Positions 28,501 through 38,809 of a stretch of 64,000 nt of DNA are shown piece by piece (within the stretch, counting starts at the first letter, position 1; the number at the start of each line of letters is the position of its first letter). The notes under the pieces are model-generated. The model ran no database searches, was not told the origin of the DNA, and saw nothing but the letters and a program-made list of their open reading frames with translations. The stretch covers positions 558,001 to 622,000 of the forward strand of contig JASISA010000026.1 in NCBI GenBank assembly GCA_031771865.1. The letters run 5' to 3'. The translations under genes were made by a program, and so were the position numbers. This stretch comes from Nothophaeocryptopus gaeumannii (taxonomy: Eukaryota > Ascomycota > Dothideomycetes > Mycosphaerellales > Mycosphaerellaceae).

Positions 28501-31169
28501 CGACTGTGCGAAGTCGCAGCTTCAAAAGCGTTACCACACTGCTTGAACAAGACCCATCCGTTCTTGATCGCAATCCGGCTGTCCTGCAACAGATCGTGCG
28601 AGGCATGCGCGATCCGTCATCACTGGTCCGAGACTCTGCTCTCACCCTTGTTCAGAAATGTGTTTCGCTGCGCCCCGCTATCGACTACCAAGTCTACGAG
28701 AAAGTCATCGAGCGATGCACTGATGCCGCGCAACCCGTTCGCAAACGTGCCATGGCTTTCTTGAAATCGATGTATCTGCGCCGCGATGACAACGACGTTC
28801 GCGCTAAGGTTTCGAATGCTATGATCTCACGAATTCACGATCTTGAAGAGAGCGTTGCCGATGTTGCCCGGGCTAATATTGAAGAGATCTGGTTCTCATC
28901 ATTCAGTGGTGTGCGAGCAGATGGTGAGCGTTCTGTCGACGCCAAACTCAAGCTTCAGGCGCATGCCGGTTTGGTCATACAGACGGTTGATTTGGGGGAC
29001 AACGTCGCCGCAGTGCTGGAGGCGCTTCTGAAAGAGATGCTCGTCAAGTCCAAGCAGGCCTCAGACAACATGCACATCTGCAAAGTCTTGGTCGCAGTAC
29101 TGTTTGACGGCCTCATCGATAACAACGGCATCCCCGGCTTGCCGACTCAGGGCGCCATCCTGCGCACTTTGACGGTGTTCGCCAAAGCCCGGGCGACCAT
29201 GTTTACGGCGTCTCAACTAGAGCTCTTGCAGCCCTACACGGACAATCTCAAGACTACTGATGATCTCGAGGTCTACCACTTTGTGGTCACTATCCTACGC
29301 CACACCATGCCAGTGCTCACGGATATCAATGTGGAGTTTCTCAGGAAGCTGCAGAACGCGCTTCTGGAGTCTGTGCAGAGGATCCCAAAGTCGGAACTCT
29401 CGGTTGTCGCACCGTGTTTATGGACCATCAACTCTGTCATCGGCAACACCGCTCGATTGGTTGGGTTCATAGTGTCCGCGCTGAGAAACGTGGCAACTCT
29501 GCAAAGCATCAACCTGCAGGAGAATCCAGCAAAAGCCAAGAACGTCTGTAAGTTGATAACCATTATTGGACAGTTTGGCAAGGCATGCGACTTCGATGCC
29601 TTCGTCGAAACCTTCAAGAGCGATCCAAAGCTATCATGGTTTAAAGGCAAGTCGGTCGCTACGCTCATGGTTGAGCTTTGCTGCAAGTTTACAAGCCCGA
29701 AGCAACCACTTATTGTCCGCGATGCCGCGATTGAGGCTATCTGCGCCATCTGTCAGAGCTACACGAGCAACTACCGCCGCACCGACGTCACCAATGCGAT
29801 CGAGACCATCTTCAAGGATCAGGAAGCGTCACTAGAGGAGACACTGCTTGCAAGCCTTGAAGAGTTCTTCCAGAGTACCGAGAAGTCGCCCGATAAACCG
29901 GAGGGCGTCGCATTGGGGACTGGAGTCAACAGTGGAGAGCAGCGCCTTGGCAACACTTATCAAGCGAGTGGAGACGATCTTGCGTTGGCGTCTCTTTCGC
30001 AACGTTTCTTGCCTGCGTTCCTCCGCATCGCGCTTTCCTCCTTCGACAACGTCGCTCTCTCTGCAGCTCGCATCGTTGCCAGCATCAATCGCCAAGGGAC
30101 TGCAATGCCAGGAGACAGCGCGCCCAGCATCGTGGCTCTGGAGACATGCCCTAATACGAGCATTGCCAAAATGGCCTTCTTGTCTCATCGCGACACCTAC
30201 GTCAAGAATGAGAGTGTGCTTGAGAAGACCTTGCTGAAGTCGGTCCAGAAGTCGTTTGATTATCAGAAACACGTCGCGAAAAGCACGACTGGCTTTAGTG
30301 GACAGCCGCCAGTATCCAAGCTCCATTACTTCTGGGACGTTCTAAAGACTGGAAAAGCCAAGGCCAAGGCCAAGCTATCGTCCAACATCTGCACAGCGAT
30401 AGCTTTCGACCCAGCTAAATTGACGAAGACGGATGTTCTGGCCCAGCATCTACTGTGGGTGCAATACTGCTGTGAGAACCTTGCGTTCCTCGACTATGAC
30501 ACCAATGGCGAGCTTCTTCAGCTCTTGTCGGGTCTTGAGAAAGCGGTGACAGGTACTGGGACCACTATTGCCCAAGCGATCGAGACCGACATCTTGAACT
30601 TGCAGATTCCAGTGCCATCCTCCGAGACTATGGTTAATGGCAGCTCGGACGGTGTCGCTGTTGCTGCAGCTCCGCGGGTCGACGTTGCCCGGCTGGAGCA
30701 GCTTGCAGTCTCATCGCAGATCTTGTCTTTGATCTGGGAGACCCGCACGTTCATTCGCAAGCTTTGGATGTTGAGTAAGTTGACGGCAAATCCCAAGAAA
30801 GCTGCAAAGGAGACGGCGTCGAAGGCCTCGCGCGCTCCGAACGCCTCTGCTCTCACGGAAAGCTACCAGAGCAAAATCATCGACATCATGGGCGCTATGG
30901 AGAACGAAGCATTGCAGCGCAAGCTTTGTAGCGCTTTCGTGGAGCTCATTTCCGTGGACAACGAAGTCAAGGTGACCTCTGGAGATGAAGATGCTATGGA
31001 TATGGAGGACGACGACGATGCCCGTAGCGAGAGCAGTGTGAGCAAGAGTCCTGCTCCACGTGGGAAGAAGCGCAAGTCCATGGATGGGCACGGTGGACCG
31101 AAGAAGCGAGGTCGACCACGAAAGTCGAGCTCGGCAAAGATTACCTTAGACGAGGAGGATGCGGAGTGA
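25521..31169 (+). CDS. SCC2: Cohesin loader, Scc2/Mis4/Nipped-B family
   Basis: Two exons, 25521-25671 and 25777-31169, give 1,847 residues. The protein loads cohesin on chromosomes with its partner Scc4. The N-terminus (about 1-420) is disordered and Pro/Gln/Ser-rich. A long helical HEAT array follows, including the conserved VRKRAMAFLKSMYLR and RIHDLEESVADVARANIEE stretch and LTARGYHLVQW. An acidic run DSEDEEESQVEDSEEEEELD with a Lys/Arg patch after it lies near residues 685-730. The C-terminus ends in a Ser/acidic tail with KKRKSMD and an AT-hook-like RGRPRK. The 105-nt intron (GTGAGT, perfect ACTAAC branch, CTGCAG) is a multiple of three and stop-free, so the unspliced frame is open from end to end; I remove it because its signals are ideal. 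The frame is also open upstream without ATG. Confidence 0.93.
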   Translation: MAHHRNGPPANGLPQAAQSGGSVGNGMLRVPTVHEALPYTPFSSIVPFNPGECPLPSLSPYYPRSASAHVTVDLPTATNFNLLPADIMTPPLALPNTSASAFHNDEAIKRNQRELEQLAAGATSAEQASQRCRQTLNGVQKLLNAENLTTFAFKRTKRTTRGNNSDTPPTQPDLSPFATMAYNDAKVSYTYLTPESSPAPEPRELANGQVTHSQPAMPPPSAVQQSKTGRAPSVPKATPVPQRQQPTPQHKSAPVPLIPMIPRPLQEAQKQYTPQTQRSTPLQQQDGLGLQISKQVSPQSTPGTANKLYVKPTILTPDQRAQYQKVPEPVRESTPSRHQSAYLTNLSTDQVYKSNQAVENLKSLLDDMFTEEDHMQPDTSEDVSNQDNAYFTVRDTAEGPSLVLQADAQVRLDVAFLKLDASNRFDAIKIDDVIRAQRICERSLAALGSGSLGIGEDWNQQDIEDWLVRVSNAENGLVAARTLMRIMTAGSHRKELQSEDCLRIVLDAMRVVIETCVVPVVEERPILGEKVRGEKNTPANPKFAIAKSSRDELRGLVTSAGKCMRLLGDVFIKTDVDEAGISSLEYLCKMLIFAENATNDSAAALGSDIFEQLRRYGMDVMARIFTKYTNERTAIFDEILTSLEKLPANKQTARQFRPPGCKPIQLVSALLMRLVQTSAMPSDKAMRQRTIEDSEDEEESQVEDSEEEEELDEDVIRVSSAKKKRARKARSQAQDLESVYQPLRKDCDRHSSYIVTMLIQRAVGTSKSSDEPYRKLLDIFVDDFINVLGSSDWPAAEVILRALVRNMITIAENPKSPAPSRTLALELLGTIGSAILATQASTFETAKSFHADDEISQRLAGMARHLETGDLTLDMFTRFDGPYRIVIEYLHARNLAKDPQLLTARGYHLVQWAELVFGTTQEKEKGYRSSPELQNKIRRMIEDVQWLEDHSDFPPLTTAQGNFAAKIVACNSLLFRAFTRIFNAVLSSMTSEQPTVRSRSFKSVTTLLEQDPSVLDRNPAVLQQIVRGMRDPSSLVRDSALTLVQKCVSLRPAIDYQVYEKVIERCTDAAQPVRKRAMAFLKSMYLRRDDNDVRAKVSNAMISRIHDLEESVADVARANIEEIWFSSFSGVRADGERSVDAKLKLQAHAGLVIQTVDLGDNVAAVLEALLKEMLVKSKQASDNMHICKVLVAVLFDGLIDNNGIPGLPTQGAILRTLTVFAKARATMFTASQLELLQPYTDNLKTTDDLEVYHFVVTILRHTMPVLTDINVEFLRKLQNALLESVQRIPKSELSVVAPCLWTINSVIGNTARLVGFIVSALRNVATLQSINLQENPAKAKNVCKLITIIGQFGKACDFDAFVETFKSDPKLSWFKGKSVATLMVELCCKFTSPKQPLIVRDAAIEAICAICQSYTSNYRRTDVTNAIETIFKDQEASLEETLLASLEEFFQSTEKSPDKPEGVALGTGVNSGEQRLGNTYQASGDDLALASLSQRFLPAFLRIALSSFDNVALSAARIVASINRQGTAMPGDSAPSIVALETCPNTSIAKMAFLSHRDTYVKNESVLEKTLLKSVQKSFDYQKHVAKSTTGFSGQPPVSKLHYFWDVLKTGKAKAKAKLSSNICTAIAFDPAKLTKTDVLAQHLLWVQYCCENLAFLDYDTNGELLQLLSGLEKAVTGTGTTIAQAIETDILNLQIPVPSSETMVNGSSDGVAVAAAPRVDVARLEQLAVSSQILSLIWETRTFIRKLWMLSKLTANPKKAAKETASKASRAPNASALTESYQSKIIDIMGAMENEALQRKLCSAFVELISVDNEVKVTSGDEDAMDMEDDDDARSESSVSKSPAPRGKKRKSMDGHGGPKKRGRPRKSSSAKITLDEEDAE

Positions 31170-32192
31170 GGTTGGGGTTGAAGGTGATGGAGAACCCTAG
31201 CAGGACGAACCTGCAATTGCTATGAAGTTCTCTGCCGTATTATTATGATGCATTTGAAGCTTGCGGAAGAGAAGGATGATGAGACTTCCTTCCTAGTATG
31301 AGATATCCCCAGGAGGCAGAGGCTGGCCAGGTAGCCATGAATCAAAGAACTCAATGAAAAGTTCAGACCGCAACAGTTGCATCAATATCGTACCTCCCAT
31401 GCTCAGATGCCGTCAGACGATACAGTCTGGCTGGAAGACCTGCACCAGGACATGGATCGCTTGTGCCAAGACTTGCTCGTCGGTGCCGAACTCCGCCCTT
31501 TCCTCTCTTCGACTTCGCTGCTCATCCATCATCGAAATCATTATCATCGATTATGGATTGTTGACATTGCTGAGTCCCAGTGCGCAGCTATTCGGTGAGA
31601 TCTCCTGCCGCCAGCACTGCCACCATCATGATCCACTGCCGCCCAGGACGAGCACAATACATCCGGCTTGTCCCTGCTCACACGTATGACCAACCTGAAT
31701 TCAACCCCGCGCACCCAAGGTCCCAAGAATATTCGGTGACAGCATATATTCGGCTTGTGCAAGATTCCTGACTCCAAACCTCGGGGTCCCTAGGCAACTT
31801 CAAACCATCTGCAAGCATCATCGATTACCTCGTTTGACGAGTCTGTCTTTGCCCTGGGAACAATCCCGCGAAAGTAGGAGCAGATGCCGGGAGCATACGC
31901 ATTCTGGCCCTCTATAACAACAATGCCGATGGGATGACATGCGTCAATTCGAGAGCTCTACAGGCATCAACCAGACAACTCGAGAAGACCGGAAGGCACA
32001 GGAAGTGATGAACCAAACGGCAGTGTCGCTTGGAAGCATCACCCGTGTCTCTCATGATCAACACAACGAGCGACTATATATTCGACATGGCTTATCCGGG
32101 TCGTGCTGAGCCGGTGTCTCACTTTCACGTTCGACATATCGCAGCATACACGTTCGCTTCACAAGCGAGATATCGAAGTAATACCAGTCGCC
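31170..32192. other. Intergenic, only weak small frames
   Basis: A 63-codon ATG frame (31407-31598) and a 47-residue frame at 31628-31771 can be read, but neither has a recognisable motif. The region is bounded by the end of the Scc2 gene and the leader of a secreted-protein gene. Confidence 0.4.
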
Positions 32193-33114
32193 ATGCTTCA
32201 AATCGTCCCTGTTCTCCTCGGGGCATTCGGTCTCTTGGCTTCGGCTTCACCCAAACCTGAGCCTAATGCTCTGGCCCTCGCTCAACAGCAGAAATGGCAA
32301 GAACATGCTGTATCATGCCCCTTCGACGGTAAATTCGGTCCAAATATATTGGTCGCCGTAGTGACGTAGGCCTCCCTCAGACTCGTTCTCCATGCCTCAG
32401 TCACTGACTATCACGTTTCCAATAGAACCCCAACCGGGGTAATCGAGCTGCAGGCCTGGGTCTACTACCTCAGCTGGTGCTCTCACGCCAACCAAATCGC
32501 CTCCGATGGCTGGGACATCTGTTCCGATGGCTCCGGTTACAGTCCACAGAACGCACTAGGAGGCAGTGATAAATCGGGCGGAAAACCAGGCGCACCGAAT
32601 AAAGGAAGCAATGCTCGTTTTGGCTCTTCGCAACGCGTGGATCGACCTCTGGAGTTCCTCAAGGCTCCGTTGAGCGACAAGTTTGGGTGAGCTTGCTCCT
32701 GTCCTTACTCTTGATACGGTTGGTATTGACTTTTGCCGTCAGAAATGTAAAGTGGGATTGCTACGCGAACCTCGATATTCGCTTTGAGCAATGCGAACCT
32801 AGCTATGATGGTAATAGGCCGAGCTTCAAAAATGTGGTTGCTGTGATGGAGAGCAAGGATGGAAGCTCGAAATACACGTATCAGTGCGTGGATGATAGGT
32901 ATGTTTCGTACGATTCCGTGGGTTGGCAAGAGTACTATACTTACAATGGAACAGCGAGCTCCGTGGGTGTGATTACGACAGCCATCACGACCCGCCGCTC
33001 GATGTGGACTTTGCGGCTTTCATGAGTGTAAGTTGATCGGAGTTGTTTTTGCGATGTCATCCGTATGAGATGCTGACATGTGGTCGACAGTGCGGTATCA
33101 TTGCCGAACCATAG
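32193..33114 (+). CDS. Secreted eight-cysteine protein, five exons
   Basis: Exons 32193-32365, 32426-32686, 32743-32898, 32955-33027 and 33091-33114 join in one frame to 228 residues. All four introns are GT-AG and 56-63 nt. A clear signal peptide (LQIVPVLLGAFGLLASASP) is cut near residue 19. The mature protein contains eight cysteines, well spread, probably four disulfides, with an aromatic YYLSWCSH segment, a Gly/Ser/Lys linker after DICSDGSGY, a DCYANLDIRFEQC pair and a DSHHDPPLDVDF acidic stretch near the end. No family is recognised. The last exon codes for only seven residues. Phase agreement over five exons makes the model convincing; the 3' exons would be missed by simple frame reading. 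Confidence 0.75.
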
Positions 33115-33662
33115 AAGTTGTTCGCGAAATGGGAGGATACGATTCAAGAAGTTGCTGGTGACTTCTTGATCCACTCTTCAACTACCGAACTTGGATGACC
33201 GAAGCTGGAAGACTTTTATCTGGGTCTGTCTTGATCAGTGAACAGCGACGAGAATCTTGCACGTAGCCCTCTTAGCGCAAGAATGTCACCGTCGTTGCGC
33301 TTGCAGTAAGCTTGAGCATCGTCCACTTTTGAACACTCAACTTGAACTTGGACACCTCCCGTGGCCTCCGAAGCTGATGGGCATCGAAGAGTATAGGCGT
33401 GGTGGAAAGTGATACGTCGTGGAGATGGAGCTGTTCGGGCCATTGATCAAACTCCCTTGGATGGCCGCCGATGCTCTTGACCTTGATCGACGCCTTAAAC
33501 TCAGTACACATGGGACTGAAATCCTACAGGGAGGGAGTTAGACGAAAAGGTATAGCGCAAGGTCTCTGGAGTTGACTGCCGAAGGCGACTAGTATGAGAA
33601 ACACTCTGAAAGATGTCTGCGTGCCTATGACCACCCAGCTCACTGCATAAAATCGATTCAAC
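33115..33662. other. Intergenic between two secreted-protein genes
   Basis: No gene is supported. It should contain the promoter of the secreted protein at 33663. Confidence 0.4.
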
Positions 33663-34151
33663 ATGAAGCCAGCTATCGATCTACTCGTTACCCTCTTCCT
33701 ATCCCTCACCACCCTCGTCTCCCCCTCTCCAACCAATGGCCCACCCACTTACTCCCGTTTTGGACCCTGCCTCCCCCAATCCGAAGCCAAAGCCAGAGCA
33801 ACCAGCTACCTCCAAATCTTCCTCGTTGACATAACCGCCCGCGAACTCATCAACTCCACGCTCGCCGAATCCTTCAACTTCGAAAACCCAGATGCGATCC
33901 TCTGTGTCCCACCTCCTGCAATCGTCCTATCATGCCGGACAAAGGGGAAGCCCGATTGTCCAACCCCCGAAGACCAAGCCGCCAGTAAAGGAATTGATCT
34001 GGTGAAGATAGATTTGGAGAGTAGGCTTGTGCTGGATGGAAGCTCGGCTTCTGATGGGTTGACGCTTTTTCAGAAGTTGGGACATCGTGCTGTCGAGGAG
34101 ATTATACAGTGTGAGTTGGAAAGAAGCGAACAAGCTCAGAGCAACTCTTGA
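33663..34151 (+). CDS. Predicted secreted protein of unknown family
   Basis: ATG at 33663, preceded by CAAC, opens a 162-residue frame. The N-terminus (KPAIDLLVTLFLSLTTLVSPSP) is a good signal peptide cut near residue 21. The mature part has about four cysteines, one NST glycosylation site and a charged C-terminal half. I recognise no domain. A GTGAGT at about 34110 near the end could be a donor, so the last 14 residues may instead be replaced by another exon. Same strand as the eight-cysteine gene to its left, with no detectable similarity. Confidence 0.6.
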   Translation: MKPAIDLLVTLFLSLTTLVSPSPTNGPPTYSRFGPCLPQSEAKARATSYLQIFLVDITARELINSTLAESFNFENPDAILCVPPPAIVLSCRTKGKPDCPTPEDQAASKGIDLVKIDLESRLVLDGSSASDGLTLFQKLGHRAVEEIIQCELERSEQAQSNS

Positions 34152-34232
34152 GGCTTATAACTGTCTACAATGGGAGAGAATTTGTTCAGCGAAAGCATCC
34201 GGGTTCAAGTGTGCTTTGGCCCATGATGGGCT

Positions 34233-35090
34233 TCACCAATGGACACGTTTCGCTCGTTTGCCCTCGGTCGCAAGCCTACACAGCCTCTCGTCATTCTCCG
34301 CCCGCTGCTGATCGGAAACCATGAAGAGCTTCCATGCGTCTTCTTTCTGCTCTCGCAGGAGGATTGCAGCGCCTTCCGCTCGGCAAAGCCTCATATTGTC
34401 GACAGGAGTAGCCGCACTGGCGATGGCGTTGGCTGCGAGCTCATTGATCTCCTGTTCAACTGTTGCCAGACTCTCAAACGCTTCTCCAACCTCGCTCATC
34501 ATCTTCTGATGGGATGCTCTGTGCACCAGATTTGCCCCTAGTAGCTTCAAAGCATTGTCGGGAAGGCCAACATTCGCAAGGTCCTCGTCACTGGTCTGAG
34601 ACAAAAGGTCATAGAAAGCGTCTTCGAGTTGTTGTTGTCTGAATTTTGCCAGATTGTATGCCCTTTTAACCCTTTCCTTTCGTGCATTCGCAGCAGCTTT
34701 GTAAAGATTGCGGATTGCGTAGGATTCTACGTAGTCACCTCTCTCATCCAGAATTGTTTCCTGGTCAATTGTTCCGTCTGTTCGAACTTTCAACACTAGG
34801 GATCTCGACTTCGCGTCCTCTGCGTTGAGAGCTTCAATACCGCGACGATGTATCTCCAGTTGGTCTCGAGCAGGCTTCAGAGAACTTGTGTAGAAATCTT
34901 GACGGTGTTTCAACAGCCTGTACAGCTGCGCCGAAGAGGCGGTTGTCGGAGTGACCGGTAGCGGGGTCCATAGAAGCTCTTCCGGATAATCTGGATGTCT
35001 CTCCCTCTCGATGACTGTTTGCACGTCGTCCAAAATCTCTTGGGTTCTCGCGGAAGGCGGGTTGAGGCGTTTGGAGCGTCTGGGCGCCAT
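34233..35090 (-). CDS. Hypothetical coiled-coil protein
   Basis: Intronless 285-residue frame from an ATG in good context (GCC before it). It begins MAPRRSKRLNPP, a basic stretch typical of nuclear proteins, and continues with long amphipathic helices rich in Glu, Arg, Ala and Gln, especially residues 130-270 (ARKERVKRAYNLAKFRQQQ). No catalytic or zinc motif and no membrane segment. Fungal genomes hold many such lineage-limited nuclear coiled-coil proteins. Function unknown; the reality of the gene rests on length and composition. Confidence 0.6.
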   Translation of the reverse strand: MAPRRSKRLNPPSARTQEILDDVQTVIERERHPDYPEELLWTPLPVTPTTASSAQLYRLLKHRQDFYTSSLKPARDQLEIHRRGIEALNAEDAKSRSLVLKVRTDGTIDQETILDERGDYVESYAIRNLYKAAANARKERVKRAYNLAKFRQQQLEDAFYDLLSQTSDEDLANVGLPDNALKLLGANLVHRASHQKMMSEVGEAFESLATVEQEINELAANAIASAATPVDNMRLCRAEGAAILLREQKEDAWKLFMVSDQQRAENDERLCRLATEGKRAKRVHW

Positions 35091-36215
35091 GGCTAGCCAC
35101 TTGCTAATGATGGACGATTAAGTTCGGTAGATGTGTGAGCACCAGGTTTTCTGCATGTCAGTATGCTGTTCCAAAGATGCAAGGATGTTGTCTGGAAGCA
35201 AAAGAGCTTTGCGAAGTAAGAGGGATATCTGCTTGAACATGGTTCTTTGTCTCGGTGCCGGATGCGGTAACCACCAAGTTCACTTTCAAGAAGCGAAAAG
35301 TTCGATCGACTCCCGCATTGCCTATCTCTCAATGGGTACGATTATTTGCCTGCTACGTATCTCGACTGCGCCGGGCTTCCATCGAAGTGCTCCAAGCGTA
35401 TGGAATGAATGATTGTTACTGATGTGGCCGCCTCACTATCGACAATTTAGGTCGTTGCTCCAGCTCTTCAATAACAGGCTTCCTGACTGTAGAGCCAAAA
35501 GTGATGCGAGTGGACGGTCCAGATATTCGACTTTTTGGGAGAGAAAGATTCGTGAATGCAGCATGGCCGAGGCTGAATTTGCCAAGGAAAACTCCATCCT
35601 GGGGATTTGGAATCAAAAAAGACACCACAGGGAATATCGTTGAACGAACAAACGACGCTCACAGAGGATAGAAGGGTAAAATCAGAAGTGCAAAAAGAGA
35701 GGAGTTGAACTAGTGAAAGCTCTAATCACTCATTAATCCTCAGATCAAGAGTACTGCCCGCCGGGTTCGATCTGGACGACGTTAGGACGTATTCCATTGT
35801 AACAATGGACGGGCTTACGCACCCGGCGACCTTCAGTGAATTAACAGGCATTGCCGTGTTAGACTGACGTCTGCAAGCATGTTAGGACCAAGTAGTGCAG
35901 GACCGCCTGAGATAGACCCACGATAACCAACTACTGTGAGGGTTGTCAGAAAGCTGAATGCTTCACAGAATGGGAAATCAACGGACCACCAGGGCAGCGC
36001 TGAACGCTGATTGGATGGGGATGATCAAATCTAGATAACTAATATCGCTCACCCTCATTGCGATTCGAAGGCTGAGGTGTTGAAAAGTTCATAAGAGAAT
36101 GAAAGTGCTGCGGCGCAATATGCAAAAGGCGATTTGTCGCGGACGAAGGGAGGTAGGCGAGAGCAGGCGCTGTACTGCTGCTTCGGGCAATTCAAACAAT
36201 ACTACCACCGCAGCC
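35091..36215. other. Intergenic, no gene seen
   Basis: Short frames only. A GGGTTCGATC box-B-like sequence near 35765 was checked for a tRNA and does not fit a cloverleaf with an upstream A box. The right end is the 3' flank of the FAD oxidase gene. Confidence 0.4.
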
Positions 36216-37770
36216 TCAGAGAGACTCCCGCAAACGTATGTTCAACGTAGTGTCCTCCTCGATATCCGATTTGTTTCTCTTTTTCTTCAACCGCTGCACT
36301 CTCTCCTCAGTCAAGCGAAAACATTCTGGCAGCCGAGTCTCCTCCCACGACTTCCCTTCAATCAACTTCACAAGTCCCGGTGCTGTAGTAAAGATCCTTG
36401 CCATTCCGTGTCCATTGTTCGCCACAGCAGCCCACTGGCCCGGCTTTCCAGGTATCTCACCCACGAAAGGCACGCCGTCGTCAGTAAGCCCGATAATTCC
36501 ACTCCAGCTGTACTGTTCCTGCTGAACACGAGGCTTGCCATCATACCAATCTTTGAAGTTCTCTTCTGTGAATGAGAGGACTTCTTGGGACATCGCGGGT
36601 ACATTGTTTATGCTATCGTCGTAGCGGTATTCCGGGTTCTTGTCGATCCATCTGTTATGTGCTTCCTGAGCTGCGTTTGCACCGCCGAACATGATGCTTC
36701 CATCAGAACTTGATCTTGGATTGATACTGATCAGCGAGGAACCTGGCAGGAGGACACCATAGGAGTTTTTGAGAGCTTTTGATCCGGAGAAGGCAAGGGG
36801 TGGGAGGAGTTTGTTGCAGATGTGTGGGTATGAATGGATGATGCCCTGGAAGAGAGGTTCTGTGAAGGCGGCGTATGCGTTAGTGGCGTGAATAACAACG
36901 TGGCAGGAGATGCTGCCGCGGGCGGTGTTGACGCTCCATCGAAGTCCGGGTACCTGACTTCTAGAGACTGTCTGGACAGGCGAGAAGGTGTGAAGAGTCA
37001 CTCCATGTGCCAAATTGGCCCGCATGATGGCGCCTGTCAACTTCCTTGGCTGCATAGTCGCCGAAGGCCAGGCATAACAGGCCTGAGCGCCTTTTAGGCG
37101 GGTCATCCGAGCAGCTTCTTTGGGATCATGAGTGACTTTGATATGATCCGTCGATCCCACAACAGCCTTGAACCTCTCAAAGTTGGCTCGCGCTTCCGCT
37201 GCCACTTCGGGACTCATAGGTACGTCGTATGTGTCGCCAACCCACAGATCACAGTCGACATTGTTCTCCCGGGCATATGAAGTCAGTGCTTCAAATGTGT
37301 CGTGTTCGTTTCGTGAGATCTAGCAAGACTCGACTGTTCAGTATCAAAGCCGTTGCTCTGATAAGATATGCTGACCTTGAGAGCTTGCTCGGTACCGAAT
37401 TGCTTCTCATATTTCGCGAAGCCTCGCCATTCATCTGGCTTGCAGTGTCCAGCATTGCGACCAGTAGCTCCAGAGCAGAACTCTCGGGCTTCCAGCACGA
37501 CGACTTCTCTCTCGGGCCATGTTTCCTTGTAATGCTTGGCGGCGAGGCTTCCGGTCATCTGGAACCATTAGCGAAGCTCTGGGGTTACGATATAAATGCT
37601 CATACGCCGCTTCCGATGATCACACAGTCCACAATCTTAGGTAGAGGAGTCTCAGCTCCATAGTCTACCAGATCATCGCATCTGACTTGCTCCAGCCAAT
37701 ATGATAGAGGCCTTGCTGTGGGGTTGGGGAAGCCGAATCTGGAGGCGTGTGTTGTGCTGATGTTCGACAT
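36216..37770 (-). CDS. FAD-dependent oxidoreductase, DAO/amine-oxidase type
   Basis: Three exons, 37770-37606, 37558-37376 and 37319-36216, with introns of 47 and 56 nt, give 483 residues. The dinucleotide-binding GSGMTGS (GxGxxG) motif is created by joining exons 1 and 2, which confirms that splice. It is followed by a charged strand EVVVLEARE and CSGATGRNAGHCKPD, the FAD-contacting turn typical of the DAO superfamily (D-amino-acid, sarcosine and gamma-glutamylputrescine oxidases). The C-terminus has the second FAD motif with GIIGLTDDGVPFVGEIPG and NNGHGMARIF. The substrate is likely an amine or amino acid but cannot be named. No signal peptide; a peroxisomal SKL-type end is absent. Confidence 0.87.
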
Positions 37771-38257
37771 GATCTTGGTGACTTCAATAGCGCAGTTGAA
37801 TCATCCGCACATGTGAGTAAACTTATGTTCGCAACATCGGAGAGAGCCCCAACAGAGCTCATCCTTTGCCATTCTTATCCGCCTATCGGCATTCGGCCAA
37901 GATCGCGTAACGGCGCAACTCGTACCATAGCCACACGGTACTCCTGTATAAGGCTTTGATGCCGGCAAGCTATTCTGGTGAAGCCTGATATCTGATGTGT
38001 GATGTTGTTGCGGTCACGGATGGTAAGCAGGACCTTGGAGGAGGATTTGTCCAGCCTCAGGCAGGACTGTCTCGGTCCAAATTCGGCCGAATCTCCCAAC
38101 ACCTCCATCTTCCATCTTCCATTTTCTATCTTCCCTCTCCGGCGTCCCACCTCCTCCATCCCCAATCTCCCATCCTCATCCCCAATACCAAGCCTGCCCA
38201 AAGGCCACCCTTTCCCCCCCAAACCTAACATCATTTTCCCTCAAACGATCCCCCTTC
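37771..38257. other. Intergenic, upstream of the FAD oxidase
   Basis: It contains the promoter of the FAD oxidase. A plus-strand CT-rich stretch near 38100-38230 is notable, but no gene is supported. Confidence 0.4.
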
Positions 38258-38352
38258 TCAATCGTACAGATCCCACCCCATCGCCGCAGCAACATTCACC
38301 TCCCAATAACTCTTCCAGATCTTCTCTTCCGCCAATCTTACAAACAGAACCT

Positions 38353-38809
38353 TCACTTTCCTAACCGGAATCCCCCGATATAAAACTCTCTATACGCCGT
38401 AATCGTATCGCACGTACGTGCTGAGAAGGTGCTATTCTGGTTTTTTGTCCATGGGAGGCTAAGGATGTTGGTTTGAATGTATAAACGGCGGGAGGAGGCG
38501 GTGGTTGTTTCGAGCTAGCAGTGGGGTTTGTTAGTTGAGCCAGATAGAAGATATGGAGATAGATAGGGGGATTGCCGCCCGAGGAGGGAGTTTACGCTGT
38601 CGTATATGGATCTGAGGTCTTCAGCCGGGACGTTTTTGCCAATGGTGCTTGCGTTGCCGCCTTAAGCGGAGAAGGTGGTGCGAGTGTGAAGTATGGCCTT
38701 ACGCCTGGGTAGAGTTGAGACAGATGGGATGACTTGTGCGGATGGAGGGCTTGGTTGCTAGAGTTGACGCAACGAGTATCAGAAGATACATGATGGTGAG
38801 TAGTTGCAT
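38353..38809 (-). CDS. Small secreted protein, three exons, possibly frameshifted
   Basis: Exons 38809-38703, 38647-38596 and 38514-38353 join in phase to 106 residues. Introns are 55 nt and 81 nt; the second has an ACTAAC branch site and ends GCTAG. A strong signal peptide (QLLTIMYLLILVASTLA) starts the protein. The body has a single strongly placed CDTITAYREFY motif and few cysteines. The frame ends at TGA 38355-38353 soon after a run of five G. Shifting one base at that run exposes a further protein-like stretch of about 40 codons to 38258 (VRKVKVLFVRLAEEKIW, then a final WDLYD). So the gene either ends early or has lost one G. Family unknown. Confidence 0.5.

Noticed and set aside
31407..31598. 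63-codon ATG frame after the cohesin loader gene
   Set aside because: Short and without motif or splice support; could be real but nothing shows it.
35700..35800. tRNA-like box B (GGGTTCGATC)
   Set aside because: No matching A box or acceptor stem at the right distance.
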